Shown: positions 50,537-59,704, numbered from the stretch's first letter. The stretch: DNA of 64,000 nucleotides from Rhodobacteraceae bacterium EL53 (GCA_900313015.1 OMPR01000011.1:293-64292); one strand, 5' to 3'. Numbers and translations: made by a program. Notes: a model not told the origin generated them from the letters alone.

Positions 50537-52579
50537 TTATTCAGTCAGGAACCACTGGGTTGGGCGATAAGGGTAGGTCCGGTAGAACTCATACGACTGC
50601 GTCTTGAACTCGACAAAGTTGTTCAGATTGTTCGAATGATAGATCGGCGCAGGTGCATTCACCGTCCCGATGAACAACATTTCGCCAGCTACGATTTCGA
50701 CCATCTTCTGTGCGGCTGCAATCGACGCATCCGTTCCCGGAGCCGAAGACTGATAGGTGTCCAGCTCTGCCTTTAGGCTGCCAACCCATTCAGGGGGCTG
50801 TACGCCGTTTGCACCATCTGAGCTGATGAATTCAGCCCACAGCATCCCGGTCCGAACATCAAAGTACCCGTCAAACGGTGGCACCCAGATTTCGCCATCG
50901 CCAAGGATAGACCCGGCAGGCTGACCTTTGCCCCACATGGTGATGTCCAGCTGGTTGGCGGATTGTGCCGCGCGGAACTCATCTGACGTGACTTCTTTGA
51001 TCGAGGTTTTGATGCCTACATCAGTCCAGTTTTGGGCGATCAGTTCCACGAACTGGGCCGGGCTGGCCTGTGTCGAGAACTGCCAATCCAGAACCAAAGG
51101 CGATCCGTCGGGCATGTCGCGTGCGCCGTCACCGTCTTTGTCCATCAGGCCCATTTCATCCAACAGCGCGTTGGCGCGGGCTGGATCGAAACCGGCTTCG
51201 TGCTCGGACCATTTGGCGTCGATGAAATCAGGACGCGGCGAGAAACCGATGTACTGGGTGGGTGTGCCCAAACCAAAGGCGGTCACTTCGTTCAGCTCGG
51301 CGCGGTTCATCGCGACGGACATCGCAGTACGGAACCGGACATCGCCAAAGATGGCGCGGCGGGCTTCGTCTTCGTGGGTCACGTTGAACGCGATGGTCGG
51401 GCTTGCGATGCCGGGCTTAACGTCCAGTGTATAATTGCCCTTTTCCTGACCTTCTAGAAGCACGGGAGCTGATGTCAGGTTCACGGCCTGTGATTTGTAA
51501 TCCACTTCGCCATTCAACAGCTTCAGAGTGCGGACTTCTTCATCGCCCACATAGGTCTCGTCCATGTCCGAGATATAGGGCAACTGGTTGCCGGCTGTGT
51601 CCACCTGGAAGAAGTAGGGATTCGCGACATAGTGACGACCCTCGGTGGTTTCTTTGACCAAGATATGGCTTTCGAGCGTGGGCATGGTGTCTTTGGGCAG
51701 ACCGGCCAGTTTGTCACCCGCAGTCAGCATCGGTGACGGCGTGTCCATCCAGTCTGAATTGCCGTAATAGGCTTTGATCAGATCATAGCCACCCTCGTAT
51801 CCCAGTGCCTTGGCGTTTGCGTCAGCTTGATCGTTCAGGGCTGGGTGAAACTGCTCAAAGAAGTGCTTTGGCTGATAAGGCTGCACGTAGGTGAACGAGA
51901 AGGTCTCGATCAGGCCGGGCTTGGGTGCGGCCAACGTGAATTTGACGGTGGTGTCGTCAATGGCTTCAACCTTCATCGGTTCGCCGCCGGCCAACGCATA
52001 GCCTTTGGGTTCGGCGATGACATTGGTGTCCATCATCAGGTTGTCGTACCAGAACACCACATCAGCTGCGGTGAAGGGTTCACCATCCGACCATTTGTGG
52101 CCTGCGCGCAGCGATACAGTCAGCTCGGTAAAGTCGTCATTCCAAGCCCAGGACTTCGAGACGTTGGGCACAACAGTCTGCAGGTCATCCGAATAGCGGA
52201 ACAGATTGACGTGACGCACAGACAGGAAATCCGAGGTGCCGGATTCAGTGGCGTTGGACAGGACATCCAACTGACCGCCATAGGTGCCGGTTGCCGCATA
52301 AGGCGCCATTACCAGCGGCTCGGATGGCAAACGGTCCGCGACAGCAGGCAGATCGCCGTTGCCACGAATGCGCGCGTTCAGATCGCCGATGGCGGGGTTT
52401 TCGGCAAATGTCATCTCGCAGGATGCGGCGCCTTGGAATTCAGCCAGATCATATTGCTGTGGGAATGCGCCTGCGGCGACACCCATGGCATCTGCGACGG
52501 TGACCGCCGGACAGCTTGCGGCTGCGGCCATGCCCGGCAGGGCGATAGCGGCGACGCCGGAAAGAAGAATCTTTTTCAT
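50537..52579 (-). CDS. ABC importer solute-binding protein, family 5, extended form
   Basis: Periplasmic SBP_bac_5 receptor of 680 residues; family members are usually 500-550. Signal peptide KKILLSGVAAIALPGMAAA. Residues about 22-75 form an extra small N-terminal segment with a probable disulfide pair (ASCPAVTV...GAASCEMTF). The regular family follows: SKSWAWNDDFTELTVSLRAGHKWSDGEPFTAADVVFWYDNLM, VDYKSQAVNLTSAPVLLEGQEKG, DVRFRTAMSVAMNRAELNEVTAFGLG. GGAGG ribosome site. Second gene of the operon after DeoR2. The size and companion permease with an enlarged loop suggest a ligand other than simple peptides; I propose an organophosphate ester. Confidence 0.88.
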   Translation of the reverse strand: MKKILLSGVAAIALPGMAAAASCPAVTVADAMGVAAGAFPQQYDLAEFQGAASCEMTFAENPAIGDLNARIRGNGDLPAVADRLPSEPLVMAPYAATGTYGGQLDVLSNATESGTSDFLSVRHVNLFRYSDDLQTVVPNVSKSWAWNDDFTELTVSLRAGHKWSDGEPFTAADVVFWYDNLMMDTNVIAEPKGYALAGGEPMKVEAIDDTTVKFTLAAPKPGLIETFSFTYVQPYQPKHFFEQFHPALNDQADANAKALGYEGGYDLIKAYYGNSDWMDTPSPMLTAGDKLAGLPKDTMPTLESHILVKETTEGRHYVANPYFFQVDTAGNQLPYISDMDETYVGDEEVRTLKLLNGEVDYKSQAVNLTSAPVLLEGQEKGNYTLDVKPGIASPTIAFNVTHEDEARRAIFGDVRFRTAMSVAMNRAELNEVTAFGLGTPTQYIGFSPRPDFIDAKWSEHEAGFDPARANALLDEMGLMDKDGDGARDMPDGSPLVLDWQFSTQASPAQFVELIAQNWTDVGIKTSIKEVTSDEFRAAQSANQLDITMWGKGQPAGSILGDGEIWVPPFDGYFDVRTGMLWAEFISSDGANGVQPPEWVGSLKAELDTYQSSAPGTDASIAAAQKMVEIVAGEMLFIGTVNAPAPIYHSNNLNNFVEFKTQSYEFYRTYPYRPTQWFLTE

Positions 52580-52648
52580 GTTACCTCCAGTTGGATTAAA
52601 TTGGGGAACGGTTGACCCGCGATTTGCCCCGCTTATTGTTCTTATGTT

Positions 52649-53443
52649 TCATTTTCTTGACAGTTTATGCGCGATATGAACCTCGACCCCCCAGTCATTC
52701 AGGGCCAGTTGCAAGGCCGGATCTGGGGGAGCATCTGTTATCAAGTGGGTGACGTGATCAGGGGTGCAGGCCACAATAGGGGCCCGTCTGTTGAACTTGC
52801 GACTGTCCGCGGCGACCAATGCGAGTTGGGACTGTTTAATGATGACGCGGGTCAGCGAAGCCTCGGCCGGGTTCGAGGCCAGAAAGCCCTGATTGGCCGA
52901 AATGGCATCCGACCCGAAAATCACTAGATCATAGCTGAACTGGGCGGCGAATTCTTCTGTTGCGCTGCCAAATGTGCCCCGTTCCGCAGGTTGAATTTCA
53001 CCCCCCGCCATGAAGACGCGGTTGTCATTATGATCGGCAAGCGCCGCAACAGAGGTGATCGAATTAGTAACCACAATCAGAGACTTACGATCCCTTAATT
53101 GTTCTGCAACATAGGTTGTCGTTGAACCGACGTTGATGAAAATGGTCATGCCATCGGTCACATGATCCAACACCGCGCGCGCAATTTGTGTCTTTTCAAC
53201 TGCGTTTTGTTCCAGCGCTCCGGAATACATTGGCGTGTCCGCAGAACCGCGCAAATAGGTGCCACCATGCACCCGTTCAACTTTGCCCGCTTGGGCCAGA
53301 CCTTTGATCAGACGGCGTACGGTTTCCTCTGAAACGTTCATCACCTGAGCGATCTGGGCATTGCGCGCAGAGCCTCCCAGACGCGCCAGAACGTTGAGCA
53401 GCTCGTGCCCCCGATGTGGGATTTTATCGGTCTCAGTTTCCAT
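52649..53443 (-). CDS. DeoR-family regulator 2
   Basis: 264-residue DeoR/GlpR-type regulator: helix-turn-helix LLNVLARLGGSARNAQIAQVMNVSEETVRRLIKGLAQAGKVERVHGGTYL and sugar-phosphate-isomerase-like effector domain (DGMTIFINVGSTTTYVAEQL, VTNSITSVAAL, FMAGGEIQ, DLVIFGSDAISANQGF). The first 50 residues of its DNA-binding domain are highly similar to DeoR1, with identical SEETVRR recognition-helix residues, so the two may bind related operators. ATG at 53443 chosen because the longer frame enters the promoter. First gene of the ABC-importer operon and divergent from the FAD oxidoreductase gene. Confidence 0.9.
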   Translation of the reverse strand: METETDKIPHRGHELLNVLARLGGSARNAQIAQVMNVSEETVRRLIKGLAQAGKVERVHGGTYLRGSADTPMYSGALEQNAVEKTQIARAVLDHVTDGMTIFINVGSTTTYVAEQLRDRKSLIVVTNSITSVAALADHNDNRVFMAGGEIQPAERGTFGSATEEFAAQFSYDLVIFGSDAISANQGFLASNPAEASLTRVIIKQSQLALVAADSRKFNRRAPIVACTPDHVTHLITDAPPDPALQLALNDWGVEVHIAHKLSRK

Positions 53444-53500
53444 AGCCCAAATGAAACACACAAAACCAATCGAAAAGCCACAAAAATCCATATGAATTTT
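53444..53500. promoter_or_regulatory. DeoR-type half-sites upstream of the second deoR gene
   Basis: Read on the minus strand, TTTTGTGGC and TTTTGTGT lie about 18 bases apart upstream of the start codon. The first string is identical to one before deoR1 (42184-42192). Candidate shared operator; no longer palindrome is obvious. Confidence 0.4.
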
Positions 53501-53637
53501 TTATGACGGCCATTTTCGGGGGATTTTAGGTCCGAAATTGGGGCTTTGACCGGAAAACAGGCATTCCTTCACGCGGGTACTTGCCAAATCCAAACCCTTT
53601 GGAGAATGCTGCACCATACAAGATGCTGGGGGGACCT

Positions 53638-55011
53638 ATGGCAAAACGAATTCAAGAACCGGCGCGCGAAATTGACGTCATTCATGAAACCGATGTGTTG
53701 GTGATTGGATCGGGCCCCGGTGGGTTGCCCGCCGCGTTGGCCGCGGCACGGGCTGGGGTCGAGGTGACTTTGGTGGAACGCTTTGGCTGCTTTGGCGGAA
53801 ACTTGACAGTTGTTGGGGTTGAGGGGATGCATTGGTATCGCCACGAAGAAACAGTGGAATCCAACGGCATCGCGCGTGAGTTCGAAGACAGGGCCAAGGA
53901 AATGGGCGCTGCCGTTCCGGAAAGTCAGTCGCTCAGCTATGAGATCGACAGCGAAGGGTTCAAACTGGTGGCCGACAAGATGGTCGCTGATGAACCCAAC
54001 ATTCGCCCCATGCTGCACCGACAGTTCGTCGCGCCCATCATGGAAGGCAATGGTATCATCGGTATCATCACGGAATCCAAAGCCGGGCGCGAAGCGATCC
54101 TGGCGAAGCGGGTGATTGATGCAACCGGGGATGCGGATGTTATCGATCGAGCAGGCGCGCCCACTTATAAGACTCCGCTGGAAAAGATGATGGCGGCGTC
54201 AGTGATGTTCCATGTTGCGGGCGTGGACAAACAAAAGTTCATGGATGGCATTAAGAACGATCCGCAGACCTACGCCGATTGGGGTGGCGGTGGTGAATGG
54301 AATATCGAGACCACTGGCAAAGAAGACGAGATGTTTTCGCCATTTTTGAAAAAGCCCTTTGAGCAGGCGATCAAAGACGGGTTGATCCCGCCACATCTGA
54401 ACACGATCGCAGGCACATGGGGCGCGGTGCATGATACGGGCGAGCTGACGTATATGAACCTCATCCACATGGATGATTGTGACGGCACCGACCCAGACAG
54501 CCTGACCAAATACGAGATCGAAGGCCGCCGTCAGTCGATGCTCGCCATCGAAGCATTGCGCCGCTACACGCCGGGCTGCGAAGGCATTCGCCTGCGCAAT
54601 TTCGGCATGTCGCTGGGCGTGCGCGATACGCGCAAAGTGGATTGTGAGTACAACATGACCAGCCATGATGTGCGCGAACAGGCCCGATTTGAAGATTCAG
54701 TTGGTATTTTCCCGGAATTCATTGATGGGTACGGCATTCTCATCCTGCCCACGACGGGGCGCTATTTCCAAATTCCGTATCGCAACCTGTTGCCCAAAAA
54801 GGTCGAAAACCTATTGGTTGCTGGCCGTGCAACCGGTGGGGACCGCGATAGTCATGCCGCAACGCGCAACATGGCGTGCTGCGCGGTCACGGGGCAGGCT
54901 GCAGGTATCGCTGCCGCGCTGTCGATCAAACAGCAGAACAAGGCGTTGGCAGACATCGACCCGCTATTGATCCAAACCGAATTGGAACGCCAAGGTGGGC
55001 GGTACCACTGA
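53638..55011 (+). CDS. FAD-dependent oxidoreductase (FAD_oxidored family)
   Basis: 457-residue flavoprotein of the FAD_oxidored (PF12831) type. Dinucleotide fold DVLVIGSGPGGLPAALAAARAGVEVTLVERFGCFGGN near the start, then RVIDATGDADVIDRAGAP and the C-terminal FAD contact NLLVAGRATGGDRDSHAATRNMACCAVTGQAAGIAAAL. The segment GCFGGN replaces the cysteine-rich disulfide found in some relatives. I start at the ATG giving MAKRIQEPAREID; another ATG (53623) lies five codons earlier. Followed by a terminator and then another flavoprotein gene. Substrate unknown; amine or hydroxyl oxidation is likely from the neighbours. Confidence 0.85.
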   Translation: MAKRIQEPAREIDVIHETDVLVIGSGPGGLPAALAAARAGVEVTLVERFGCFGGNLTVVGVEGMHWYRHEETVESNGIAREFEDRAKEMGAAVPESQSLSYEIDSEGFKLVADKMVADEPNIRPMLHRQFVAPIMEGNGIIGIITESKAGREAILAKRVIDATGDADVIDRAGAPTYKTPLEKMMAASVMFHVAGVDKQKFMDGIKNDPQTYADWGGGGEWNIETTGKEDEMFSPFLKKPFEQAIKDGLIPPHLNTIAGTWGAVHDTGELTYMNLIHMDDCDGTDPDSLTKYEIEGRRQSMLAIEALRRYTPGCEGIRLRNFGMSLGVRDTRKVDCEYNMTSHDVREQARFEDSVGIFPEFIDGYGILILPTTGRYFQIPYRNLLPKKVENLLVAGRATGGDRDSHAATRNMACCAVTGQAAGIAAALSIKQQNKALADIDPLLIQTELERQGGRYH

Positions 55012-55019
55012 TGAATGAT

Positions 55020-55048
55020 GGTCGACCCTGGCTGGGTCGACCCATTTT
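55020..55048 (+). terminator. Terminator after the first FAD oxidoreductase gene
   Basis: GGTCGACCC (55020-55028) pairs with GGGTCGACC (55034-55042), a 5-base loop, then CATTTT. It starts 9 bases after the stop codon. Confidence 0.8.
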
Positions 55049-55089
55049 AAACGGGTTTAGGGTCTAAGCGGATCAAGGGGAGGGGGAAC

Positions 55090-56424
55090 ATGAAACGGAT
55101 TTATGAATCCTTGGCCTATGGCGATCGCCCATTGCAGGATGGGTTTTGGCCAACAACAGTGTCCAAGGACCGACCCGTCTATGAGACCCTGACAGAGTCG
55201 GTGACCTGTGATTTTGCCATTATCGGTGGCGGTTATACCGGGCTGTCTGCGGCGTTGAACCTGGTCGAAGCGGGCGCTGATGTGGTTCTGGTTGATGCCA
55301 AGATCCCGGGGTGGGGCGCCTCTGGTCGCAACGGCGGATTGGTCTCTGCTGGGGCGTGCAAGATTGATGATAGCGAGATCATTCGAAAATACGGTGCCGA
55401 GGATGCGCAGACCCTGTTTGATGGGGATCGGGCCTCGGTCGAGTTGGTTGAAGAGTACCTTGAGACCTACGGATTGAACGTGGATCGCCATTCGCGCGGG
55501 TATACGTTTGTTGCGCATTCTGCTTCCGCGATTGCCGGGATCAAAGACTACGGGGCGTCTTACACATCGCGTTATGGGCTTCCGTATGAGTTTATTGCCA
55601 AAGAGGAGATGGCTGCGCAGGGCCTGAACAGCCCGGATTTCCATGCGGCGGTAAATCTGCCGATTGGGTTTGCCTTGAACCCGATGAAGTTTGTGCTGGG
55701 ATTGACCCGTGCGGCAAAGGCCGCTGGCGTTCGGATGTATTCGAACACCCCTGTGACGAAAGTTTCAGCCGACGGTGGATTTATCCTGACCACTCCACAT
55801 GGGCAGGTTCGGGCTAAAAAGCTATTGATTGCCACCAACGGGTATTCCAGCGATGATCTGCCCCCGGCTTTGGCAGGACGATATCTGCCAGTGCAGTCCA
55901 ATATCCTTGTGTCCCGGCCTCTGACGGATGATGAAATTCAGGCGCAGGGATGGTGGAGCGATCAGATGATCGTCGATTCCCGCACCTTGCTGCATTATTT
56001 CAGATTGCTGCCGGACCGCCGGATGTTGTTGGGGCTGCGTGGTTCCGTTCGTGTTACCGAGGACAATATCGCCAGGACGCGCGCCATTGCGCGAGCGGAT
56101 TTCGACCGGATGTTCCCGGCTTGGCAGCATGTGGAAACTCCGTTTTTCTGGTCGGGTTTGATTTGCATGACCCGCAATCTGGTCCCATTTGCAGGGGCTC
56201 TGCCCGGCACCGAAGGCGCGTTTGCGGCATTGGGATACCATGGCGGCGGGGTCACGATGGCGAATTACGCCGGGGCTCTAATTGCTGATTTGGCCCTTCG
56301 GCGCACGAAGCGACCACACGCCAAGCTGTTGCAAAGGCCACTGCGGCGGTTTGAACTGGGCCGTTGGCGTCGTGCGTCATTGCCTCCGGCATTTGCGTGG
56401 TATCGGTTCAAAGACCAGCTGTGA
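55090..56424 (+). CDS. DAO-family FAD oxidase (PuuB/OrdL-like)
   Basis: 444-residue D-amino-acid-oxidase-fold flavoprotein, similar to gamma-glutamylputrescine oxidase PuuB and its relatives. FAD fold CDFAIIGGGYTGLSAALNLVEAGADVVLVDAKIPGWGASGRNGGLVSAG near residue 40, the YRAR-like ... FRLLPDRRMLLGLRGSV segment, and the C-terminal PFAGALPGTEGAFAALGYHGGGVTMANYAGALIADL. AGGGGAGGGGG ribosome site. It oxidises the amine of a small molecule, releasing hydrogen peroxide, if it follows the family. Between a terminator and the TRAP operon; likely part of the same catabolic unit. Confidence 0.85.
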   Translation: MKRIYESLAYGDRPLQDGFWPTTVSKDRPVYETLTESVTCDFAIIGGGYTGLSAALNLVEAGADVVLVDAKIPGWGASGRNGGLVSAGACKIDDSEIIRKYGAEDAQTLFDGDRASVELVEEYLETYGLNVDRHSRGYTFVAHSASAIAGIKDYGASYTSRYGLPYEFIAKEEMAAQGLNSPDFHAAVNLPIGFALNPMKFVLGLTRAAKAAGVRMYSNTPVTKVSADGGFILTTPHGQVRAKKLLIATNGYSSDDLPPALAGRYLPVQSNILVSRPLTDDEIQAQGWWSDQMIVDSRTLLHYFRLLPDRRMLLGLRGSVRVTEDNIARTRAIARADFDRMFPAWQHVETPFFWSGLICMTRNLVPFAGALPGTEGAFAALGYHGGGVTMANYAGALIADLALRRTKRPHAKLLQRPLRRFELGRWRRASLPPAFAWYRFKDQL

Positions 56425-56723
56425 AAGCGGTCGAATAAGTTTCAAATACCTGATTTTACTTCATGAATTAAAAGAACAGTTCCAAGCACCTGGCGCTGCT
56501 CTTTTGGCTTTGGTGCGCAATGTATCAATATACAATTTATCAAATGTAACAAATATATAAAATAATATTGTAAATGTAATATTTATTACCGTAACGTGTC
56601 GCCAACCTGCTGCTGGTCGGGGCCTTGAATAGGGCGTGTTTGGCACTGGGGCGCAGTTTTGAGGTGCATCACGGGATGTGCATTTGCTCCTGCTAACAGG
56701 GGCAATGAGCGAGGGAGGACAAC
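56425..56723. other. Gene-free AT-rich promoter region of the TRAP operon
   Basis: About 300 bases without a gene. The middle (56530-56590) is very AT-rich and holds the motif shared with the rpiR promoter; GAGGGAGGA just before 56724 is the dctP ribosome site. Nothing else is recognised. Confidence 0.6.
56566..56581. promoter_or_regulatory. Candidate RpiR operator before dctP
   Basis: TATTGTAAATGTAATA matches the perfectly palindromic TATTGCAAATGCAATA before rpiR at 14 of 16 positions. It lies 143 bases upstream of dctP in the AT-rich promoter region. Confidence 0.55.
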
Positions 56724-57737
56724 ATGCTCAATTCACGGAAATTCGGTAAGACTCTGGGCCGTATCGGTCTGGCGGGCGTTATGGCATTGTCAGTTGCGAC
56801 GTTTGCCTCGGCGGCGGACATGCGGTTGAAATTTGCTGGGACATTCCCGGTGGATCACCCCGGCACTAAAATGATGGAGCAGATCAAAGCAGACATCGAA
56901 GCCGCGGATGTGGGCCTGAAAATGTCACTGTTCCCAGCCAACCAGCTGGGTTCGGGTGAGGCGCTGATGGAAGACACTATTCGCGGTAACATCGATTTCA
57001 CCGCGGCTTTTGTCTATTCCCACAAAGACCCGCGTCTTGAGTTCTTGTCGATGCCGTTCCTCGTCAACAATTTTGACGAAATGGATAGCGTCATGCGCAA
57101 CATGGACAGCGCATTCAACCAGATCCTGCAAGAACGCCTAAACGGTTTGGGCCTGCGTCTGCTCGCCAACAACCCCGAAGGGTTCACCGGAATCGTTGCT
57201 AATAAAAAGCCTGACAATTGGGCCGAACGTGGCCCCAAAAACATGAATATCCGGGTCTGGTCATCCCCCGTTGTCAAAAACATGGTCGAAGGTCTGGGGT
57301 TTCAAGCGACAACAATGGCTTGGGGAGACATCTTTCCCGCGCTGCAATCGGGTATCGTAGACGGCGCGATTTGTTGCACCAAATCCGCCACATACTCGAT
57401 CTTTGCGCAGTCTGATGTGGGCAAATACTATGTTCAATACAACTCGGTTTCCGAGCTGACCTCGTATTACGCATCCGAAAAGACATGGGCCAAACTGGAC
57501 GAAGCGCAAAAGGATGTTGTGCAGGCCGCGTTCACCAAAGCATCGGATGACTTCTTTGCCTACAACCGCGCCAATGACGCGGAATTCGGCAAGAAACTTG
57601 AGGAAAAAGGATACGAAATCCTTGCTCTGAATGCTGACCAACAGGCAGCAATGGCCGCTTGGGTGCGTGAAAACATTTGGCCAACGATGGTTGATACGAT
57701 TGGTCAGGACACACTGGACCGTCTGATAGCAAACTAA
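56724..57737 (+). CDS. dctP: TRAP importer, periplasmic binding protein (DctP family)
   Basis: DctP-type solute receptor of a TRAP importer, 337 residues with signal peptide (LAGVMALSVATFASA). Typical: LKFAGTFPVDHPGTKMMEQIKADIE, LFPANQLGSGEALMEDTIRGNIDFT, and the carboxylate-binding Arg in MNIRVWSSPVVKNMVEGLGFQATTMAWGDIFPALQSGIVDGA. The Arg indicates a ligand with a carboxylate group. First gene of dctPQM, with the operator candidate upstream. Confidence 0.92.
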   Translation: MLNSRKFGKTLGRIGLAGVMALSVATFASAADMRLKFAGTFPVDHPGTKMMEQIKADIEAADVGLKMSLFPANQLGSGEALMEDTIRGNIDFTAAFVYSHKDPRLEFLSMPFLVNNFDEMDSVMRNMDSAFNQILQERLNGLGLRLLANNPEGFTGIVANKKPDNWAERGPKNMNIRVWSSPVVKNMVEGLGFQATTMAWGDIFPALQSGIVDGAICCTKSATYSIFAQSDVGKYYVQYNSVSELTSYYASEKTWAKLDEAQKDVVQAAFTKASDDFFAYNRANDAEFGKKLEEKGYEILALNADQQAAMAAWVRENIWPTMVDTIGQDTLDRLIAN

Positions 57738-57801
57738 GATTTGGGTGGTCGGCGATGCTACTTCGCCGACCACCCCAGAAATTCCAAACGGGGGGAAACG
57801 C

Positions 57802-58347
57802 ATGAGTGAAATAACTGACAGACTGCCAAGGGCGGCTGCTGTGCCCCTGCGTGGGATTTTGAAGCTTATGCGGATCTTCGTCGCCTTTGGCGGATTGCTG
57901 ATGGCGTTGACTTTTATGGCCGTTGTGATCATTCGCTATGGCTTTGCAGGGAATTTGTTCGCCTACGAAGAGTGGTTGTTGGCCATCAGCTTCTGGACCT
58001 TCTTTTTGGGCGCTGCTTTGGCGGCCGAACGTAAAAGCCATGTGAATGCGGATATTCTGGGCGTGATTTTGAAGAACCCCAAATTGATCTGGTGGCGGGG
58101 TTTGATCGTGTATTTGATCGAATTGGTGATCGGAGCCTACATTGTCCACTGGTGCTATCTAGCCGTGGAATCCGAAATCCTTGCCTACCCTTTGTGGGAG
58201 CGCACTACAGCGCTGCAAATTCCGGCGGTATTCCCGCGCGTGGCCATCCTGACCGGGTTTGCATTCATGAACCTGTTCACCGCGATTTACCTGACCCTCC
58301 ACATCATTGATGGCCCACAACCTAGCTCATCGGAGTCTGACGCATGA
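57802..58347 (+). CDS. dctQ: TRAP importer, small membrane subunit (DctQ family)
   Basis: 181-residue inner-membrane subunit with four helices: FVAFGGLLMALTFMAVVIIRYGF, YEEWLLAISFWTFFLGAALAAERKSHVNADIL, LIVYLIELVIGAYIVHWCY and VAILTGFAFMNLFTAIYLTLHII. The second block carries the conserved E..W....G.A.A.....H...D pattern of DctQ. GGGGGAAACGC ribosome site. Overlaps dctM by ATGA. Confidence 0.9.
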   Translation: MSEITDRLPRAAAVPLRGILKLMRIFVAFGGLLMALTFMAVVIIRYGFAGNLFAYEEWLLAISFWTFFLGAALAAERKSHVNADILGVILKNPKLIWWRGLIVYLIELVIGAYIVHWCYLAVESEILAYPLWERTTALQIPAVFPRVAILTGFAFMNLFTAIYLTLHIIDGPQPSSSESDA

Positions 58348-59636
58348 TCATCTTTGGAAGCATCGCGATCATTTGTGGCCTGCTGTTGGCCGGGGTTAGC
58401 GTTTATATCGCGTTTGGCGCAGTTCTGCTGTTTCTGGCTTATACCGGGGGATACGATATCACCGGATATCTGCCCGCCGGGTACTGGAAAATGAACACAC
58501 TGGTGTTGCTGGCGATCCCGTTGTTCATGATTGCAGGGGCGATCATGGAAAAGGGCAAGATCGCTGCGCCGCTGGTTGCGCTGGCCGAATTGTTCATTGG
58601 TCATATAAAAGGGGGCATGACTGCAGCAGCAGTTATCGCCAGCGGCATCTTTGGCTCAATCTCGGGCAGTGCAAACGCCACGCTAACCTGCATTGGCGGC
58701 ATCATGATGCCCCATCTGCGTAAGGCGAATTACCCCGAAGGTTTGTCCGCGGCTCTGATTGTCAGCGCCAGTCCGTTGGGGCTGTTGATCCCGCCCAGTT
58801 CATCCCACATCCTGTATGCCTGGGTGGCGCAGCAATCGGTGCTCAAGGCGTTTTTGTCGACAGTGATCCCGGGCATTATCCTTATCGTACTGTTGATCGT
58901 GACCACCCAAGTAGCTTTGCGTAAATACAAAGACATCAAAGTCACCGACCGCCCCGCTGATTTCGTGCCCCAGTTCAAACTGCAATCACGTCAGGCGATG
59001 CCCGCGTTGATCATGCCGCTAATCATTCTGGGGGGTATCTATGGCGGCATCATGACCCCAACCGAAGCCGCCGGCGTGGCGGTGGTGTATTCGATCCCAA
59101 TCGCGATCTATGTCTATCGCGGGCTGACCTGGCGTGGCTTGATGGAAACCCTGACAGGGGCAGGTATCACCATCGGGATCGTCATGACGATGATCTTCAT
59201 GGTGCTGATTGTCAGCCGCTTTCTGATTTTTGAGGACATCCCCACAATAGCGCGGGAAATGGTGTTCTCCGTCTCTGAAAACCCGATTGTGATCTTGTTG
59301 ATGGTTAATCTGGTGATGATCCTGATTGGGATGCTAATGGACGATATCTCAGGCCTGTTGCTGTCAACACCGCTGTTGCTGCCAATTGTTCAAAGCATAG
59401 GGGTTGATCCAATCCATTTTGCGGCGATCCTAGGCGTCAATCTGGGTATGGCAAATGTGACCCCACCCACTGCACCATTGTTGTATCTTGGCGCGCAGGT
59501 CACGGAAACGCCCGTTAGTAAGATGCTTGGTCCTACCTTGTTGTTCATCTTTTTCGCATGGTTACCGACGCTGGCGCTGACCACTTTTGTTCCGCAGCTG
59601 TCGCTATGGCTGCCCGACTTACTGCTCAGCCGATAG
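58344..59636 (+). CDS. dctM: TRAP importer, large membrane subunit (DctM family)
   Basis: 430-residue sodium-driven permease subunit with about twelve helices: LVLLAIPLFMIAGAIMEKGKIAAPLVALAELFIGHIKGGMTAAAVIASGIFGSISGSANAT, SPLGLLIPPSSSHILYAW, MTPTEAAGVAVVYSIPIA, and DDISGLLLSTPLLLPIVQSIGVDPIHFAAILGVNLGMANVTPPTAP. These are the usual DctM signature blocks. Last gene of the transporter; followed after 150 bases by rpiR. Confidence 0.93.
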   Translation: MIIFGSIAIICGLLLAGVSVYIAFGAVLLFLAYTGGYDITGYLPAGYWKMNTLVLLAIPLFMIAGAIMEKGKIAAPLVALAELFIGHIKGGMTAAAVIASGIFGSISGSANATLTCIGGIMMPHLRKANYPEGLSAALIVSASPLGLLIPPSSSHILYAWVAQQSVLKAFLSTVIPGIILIVLLIVTTQVALRKYKDIKVTDRPADFVPQFKLQSRQAMPALIMPLIILGGIYGGIMTPTEAAGVAVVYSIPIAIYVYRGLTWRGLMETLTGAGITIGIVMTMIFMVLIVSRFLIFEDIPTIAREMVFSVSENPIVILLMVNLVMILIGMLMDDISGLLLSTPLLLPIVQSIGVDPIHFAAILGVNLGMANVTPPTAPLLYLGAQVTETPVSKMLGPTLLFIFFAWLPTLALTTFVPQLSLWLPDLLLSR

Positions 59637-59647
59637 GTGCAAGCAGA

Positions 59648-59689
59648 GCTTTCGGGCGGTGGTTCTTTCTCCCCCCGCTGCCCGAAAGC
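59648..59689 (+). terminator. Long hairpin after dctM
   Basis: GCTTTCGGGC (59648-59657) pairs perfectly with GCCCGAAAGC (59680-59689) around a 22-base loop. No T-run follows, so it may be a processing or rho-assisted end of the TRAP transcript rather than a classical terminator. Confidence 0.45.
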
Positions 59690-59704
59690 CCCAAAGGGCA
59701 GGAA

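Noticed and set aside
51827-52615. 262-codon plus-strand frame inside the ABC receptor gene
   Set aside because: Antisense to a receptor with a clear signal peptide and ribosome site.
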